A stretch of 64,000 nt of DNA from JBOFBH01 sp051657715 (GTDB lineage Bacteria > Actinomycetota > Actinomycetes > Actinomycetales > Angustibacteraceae), in assembly GCA_051657715.1 (NCBI GenBank), contig JBOFLF010000044.1, forward strand, positions 1-64,000, written 5' to 3'. The position numbers and the translations under genes were made by a program. The notes under the pieces were generated by a model. The model did no database searches, was not told where the DNA came from, and was given only the letters and a program-made list of their open reading frames with translations. Below are positions 61,455 through 64,000 of this stretch, piece after piece. The stretch's first letter is position 1, and each line of letters opens with the position of its first letter.

Positions 61455-62546
61455 ATGAAAACCAGCGTAAGAATCCATCGATGCGTGGTGCCTGTCGCGG
61501 TGGTCGCGGCGGTGACACTGGTGCCCGGGCTGGCTCAGGCGCAGTCGTCGCGTCCGGATCAGACCGAGCAGCAGAAGGTCGCCAGCCAGACGGTCGGTCT
61601 GGCCACCGCGGCCGGATCGGGTAGATCAGGGTCGTTGGCGGACGAGGCCGCGGCTCGGCGTCGGGCACCGGCCGACTCCTCGAAGGTGCCGGGTCGGGTG
61701 GTCGATCGAGTAGCCGGTGATGACCTGCGCAGCAGCAAGCGGTTCACCCGGTCTTCGCTCGGGCAGTTGAAGCAGCAGCTGGAGGGCGCCGCCGGGCATC
61801 ACGGGGAGAGCTTCGGGTTTTACTACGACGCCCGTCGCGACGCCGTGGTCCTCGAGGGCGACGTCGCCCGGACCCGGCTGCCGCGAGCAGCGTTGGCCAG
61901 TGGCCAGCTCGTGGTGAAGTACACCGCCGATGCTCGGCGGGTGGGGCGGTACAACGACACCACGCCGTTCTGGGGCGGTGCCGCGGTCTACAACGGCGGG
62001 GTGCGGTGCTCATCAGGGTTCACCGTGCAGAACAGCAGCGGTGCTCGCAGCATGGTGACCGCCGGGCACTGTGGGAACGTCGGGTCGGTGTGGAGGACGG
62101 GGGCGGGCTTGTACTTCGGCACGATGACCTCCAAGGCCTCGTTCCCGACGTGGGACTTGGCGTTGCTGTCCGGTTCCAGTTACGGCACCTACATCTACAT
62201 GGGTGGCCGGACCGGCTTCGGCACGCCCACCGGTGCCGCCGGCAACCCGGTCGTCGGTTTCTCTTACTGCGCCAGCGGCTCGACGACGTACGAGAACTGC
62301 GGCAAGGTCGCCACGTCGCTCAACGGCTCGTTCTGCGACGCCGCTGGTTGCACGCCAGGGCTGGCCACGTTCACCGGTGGAAGCGCCGTCGGCCCGGGCG
62401 ACTCCGGGGGTCCGGTGGTGTTCAAGTCCGGTTCTCGGGTCTACCCACGGGGTGTGGTGATCGCCGGTGGCGGTGCAACCACATGGGCGGAGAAGTACAC
62501 CACCGTGCAGAACTACTTCGGGGTCTCGGCGGTGGCGAGCCCCTGA
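61455..62546 (+). CDS. secreted trypsin-like serine protease (S1, streptogrisin-like)
   Basis: This 363-residue preproprotein starts at ATG 61455 (GGAGGAGA upstream). Signal peptide 1-30 (AQA end), pro-region to about 168, and mature protease from about 172. The catalytic triad is visible: His205 in TAGHCG, Asp234 in TWDLALL, Ser317 in GPGDSGGP. Cys pairs 185/206, 272/282 and 294/299 match chymotrypsin-fold bonds of bacterial S1 (alpha-lytic/streptogrisin) enzymes. Specificity is not assignable. Confidence 0.92.
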   Translation: MKTSVRIHRCVVPVAVVAAVTLVPGLAQAQSSRPDQTEQQKVASQTVGLATAAGSGRSGSLADEAAARRRAPADSSKVPGRVVDRVAGDDLRSSKRFTRSSLGQLKQQLEGAAGHHGESFGFYYDARRDAVVLEGDVARTRLPRAALASGQLVVKYTADARRVGRYNDTTPFWGGAAVYNGGVRCSSGFTVQNSSGARSMVTAGHCGNVGSVWRTGAGLYFGTMTSKASFPTWDLALLSGSSYGTYIYMGGRTGFGTPTGAAGNPVVGFSYCASGSTTYENCGKVATSLNGSFCDAAGCTPGLATFTGGSAVGPGDSGGPVVFKSGSRVYPRGVVIAGGGATTWAEKYTTVQNYFGVSAVASP

Positions 62547-62577
62547 CCGACTCGCCCGAACCCGGGATACTGACCAG

Positions 62578-63087
62578 ATGAGGTGGCGTGCCCATCGGAT
62601 CCCCACGCTCGCTGCGCATTCACCGCGGCGGCACGGGACCGGTGGGCACGCTGCGTCCGGTCAGGGCATCGCGGGCCGCCTCGGCCCAGGGGCCGCCATC
62701 GTCGCTGCGGGAGTGATCACCATGTCCTCGCTGACCGGCTGCACTGATGATCCGGCTGAGGCGCCGCAGCCGCTGGCCGTCGACGTGACGTCAGCCCCGG
62801 CTGGCGCCAGCCGGGGGGCGGCGCTGAACTTCCGCGGCGCGCTCGACGGGCGGGTCGCAGGTGGCCGGGCGTGCTTGTGGGTCACCGCCCCGGACGGCAC
62901 CGCCATCTCGCTGGTCTGGCCCGCCGGATCCACCGCACGACCCGACCCGCTACGCGTCCTCGCTCCCGACGGCACCGTCCTGGCCACCGTCGGCGACCGG
63001 CAACTCCCCGCCGCCGGCTACCCCGATCCGGCCCCCGGGTGCCACGGCGGCGGCACCACCTTCGTCATCGGCGCCGTCCAACGCTGA
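62578..63087 (+). CDS. predicted lipoprotein with long N-terminus
   Basis: This 169-residue protein starts at ATG 62578. A long Arg/His-rich tail leads to a hydrophobic stretch and lipobox SLTGC with Cys55. The mature domain is about 110 residues with ALNFRGALDGRVAGGRACLWV and CHGGGTTFVIGAV, two Cys possibly bonded. No family is recognised. The N-terminus is longer than typical lipoprotein signals, so an internal start is possible. Confidence 0.65.
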   Translation: MRWRAHRIPTLAAHSPRRHGTGGHAASGQGIAGRLGPGAAIVAAGVITMSSLTGCTDDPAEAPQPLAVDVTSAPAGASRGAALNFRGALDGRVAGGRACLWVTAPDGTAISLVWPAGSTARPDPLRVLAPDGTVLATVGDRQLPAAGYPDPAPGCHGGGTTFVIGAVQR

Positions 63088-63114
63088 GCACCGGGGCGCG
63101 CTTAGGATCTCGCT

Positions 63115-63228
63115 GTGGCGCGCAGCGACGAGGAACTCCGACGGACCCTTGCTGACAATGGGAACCCGCCGGTCGAGTTCACGGTAGATCCCAGCTACCT
63201 CGCGGTGACCATCAGGGCGCGCACGTGA
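63115..63228 (+). CDS. 37-residue ORF coupled to the ParA-like gene
   Basis: GTG 63115, with AGGA seven bases upstream, opens 37 codons (ARSDEELRRTLADNG start, FTVDPSYLAVTIRART end) and stops at TGA 63226-63228, overlapping the ParA GTG at 63225. An in-frame TAG at 63103 rules out a longer form. The coupling suggests it is translated. No family is recognised; it could be a short regulatory partner or antidote-type peptide of the ATPase, which is conjecture. Confidence 0.55.
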   Translation: MARSDEELRRTLADNGNPPVEFTVDPSYLAVTIRART

Positions 63229-64000
63229 GCGCGCCGGTCATCGCCTTCTTCAACAACAAGGGCGGGGTGGGGAAGACCTCGCTGGTCTACCACCTGGCGT
63301 GGATGGCGGAGCGACTCGGACTCTCGGTCGTCGCCGCGGACCTCGATCCGCAGGCCAACCTCACCGCTTCGTTCCTCGACGAGGAGCAGCTGGAGGACGT
63401 GTGGTCCGAGGAGGGCGACCAGGCCCATCGTCCGAACACGATTGCTCGCGTCCTCGACCCGGCCTTGGAGGGCACCGGCGACATCCGCTCCCCGGACCCC
63501 ATCCAGATCACCGACCGCATCGCACTGGTGGCCGGGGACCTGCGGCTGTCGCGTTTCGAGGACGAGCTGTCCGAGCAGTGGCCGAAGTGTCTCGACCGCA
63601 AGGAGCGGGCGTTCCGCGTCACCTCGGCCTTCTGGCGGACGGTCACCGCAGCGGGCGATCAGCAGCAGGCCGACGTGGTCCTGGTGGATGTCGGGCCGAG
63701 CTTGGGCGCGCTCAACCGCTCCGCGATGGTCGCGGCCGACTACGTCGTCATCCCGCTCGCCGCCGACCTGTTCAGCGTCCGCGCGCTGCAGAACCTCGGG
63801 CCGTCGATGCATCAGTGGCGGCAGGAATGGCGGGAGCGGCTGGCCAAGGTGCCGCCGGCCGAGCTGGCGGCCCCCGGCCGGATGCAGCCGCTCGGGTACG
63901 TGCTGCTGCAGCACAGCGTCCGCCTCGATCGGCCGGTCAAGGCGTACCAGCGGTGGCTGGGTCGCATCCCCGCCGTCTACCGGTCGAGCGTCCTGCGCCT
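63225..64000 (+). CDS. ParA-family (MinD/ParA-like) ATPase, 3' end outside the window
   Basis: GTG 63225 opens a frame that runs past 64000. Residues 1-258 show deviant Walker A FFNNKGGVGKTS (Lys12 to Ser19), the ADLDPQANLTASF segment, and DVVLVDVGPSLGALNRSAM. These are ParA/Soj features. The long insertion (LEDVWSEEGDQAHRPNT and others) resembles orphan ParA-type ATPases seen in accessory loci rather than chromosomal soj. No ParB is in view. The next gene is needed to decide its role. Confidence 0.9.
   Translation, partial: MSAPVIAFFNNKGGVGKTSLVYHLAWMAERLGLSVVAADLDPQANLTASFLDEEQLEDVWSEEGDQAHRPNTIARVLDPALEGTGDIRSPDPIQITDRIALVAGDLRLSRFEDELSEQWPKCLDRKERAFRVTSAFWRTVTAAGDQQQADVVLVDVGPSLGALNRSAMVAADYVVIPLAADLFSVRALQNLGPSMHQWRQEWRERLAKVPPAELAAPGRMQPLGYVLLQHSVRLDRPVKAYQRWLGRIPAVYRSSVLR

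Overview
The window is chromosomal DNA of a high-GC actinomycete. The signs are strongly GC-biased codons with frequent GTG starts, a Tat and twin-arginine lipoprotein repertoire, WXG100/EspC-type proteins, actinobacterial sortase-anchor signals, the tRNA adenosine deaminase-associated protein typed only in actinobacteria, and the gene orders tRNA-Ser/tadA/upp and tRNA-Ser/ffs/dnaX/recR. I cannot assign a genus. No rRNA, CRISPR array, complete insertion sequence or complete prophage was seen.

Left edge (1-1360): a visibly AT-richer strip with the tail of an unrecognised, possibly transposase gene, a broken small ORF carrying a perfect 24-bp in-frame tandem duplication, a lipoprotein and a DUF2188 protein. 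It abuts the 3' end of a tRNA-Ser(CGA) gene, which is the usual position for an integrated element. From 1362 to 9837 follow housekeeping genes: tadA and its partner, upp, a PH-domain membrane protein, an acyltransferase, a DinB-like protein, a RelE/YefM-type toxin-antitoxin pair, and the proton-translocating transhydrogenase operon pntAA-pntAB-pntB. The fourth gene of that operon, an ACT-domain gene, is frameshifted.

10057-18424: an EspC-like small protein convergent with a 609-residue WXG100-domain protein of unknown C-terminal function, then tsaD, an L,D-transpeptidase, and a zinc-starvation operon. This operon holds a COG0523 protein and the zinc-free ribosomal protein bL31B, with a Zur-type palindrome lying over its promoter. 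A secreted esterase and a CPBP membrane protease follow. 18836-24293 holds a translationally coupled DUF1800/DUF1501 pair, both with Tat signals, and a HerA-like ATPase.

24472-41298 is the dominant feature: one 16.8-kb gene for a 5608-residue wall-anchored protein made of a signal peptide, a GEVED-type N-terminal domain, 43 tandem DUF11/DUF7507-like domains and an IAFTG-type anchor. Its repeats show a higher-order organisation in blocks of four. A small lipoprotein gene follows. Next comes an envelope-export module: lipoprotein, MacA-like adaptor, ABC ATPase and FtsX-like permease on the minus strand, divergent from an OmpR-type response regulator and histidine kinase. A secreted metzincin-like protease ends this block.

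50018-64000 is mostly housekeeping: tRNA-Ser(GGA), SRP RNA, dnaX, DUF2231, recR, DUF5063 and aspartate kinase. These are mixed with two glycosyltransferase-like genes that carry minisatellites, an LPDTG-anchored glycine-rich protein, a trypsin-like secreted protease, a lipoprotein, and at the right edge a 37-codon ORF coupled to a ParA-type ATPase that runs off the window. Overall the window is unusually rich in surface and secreted proteins (at least eleven).
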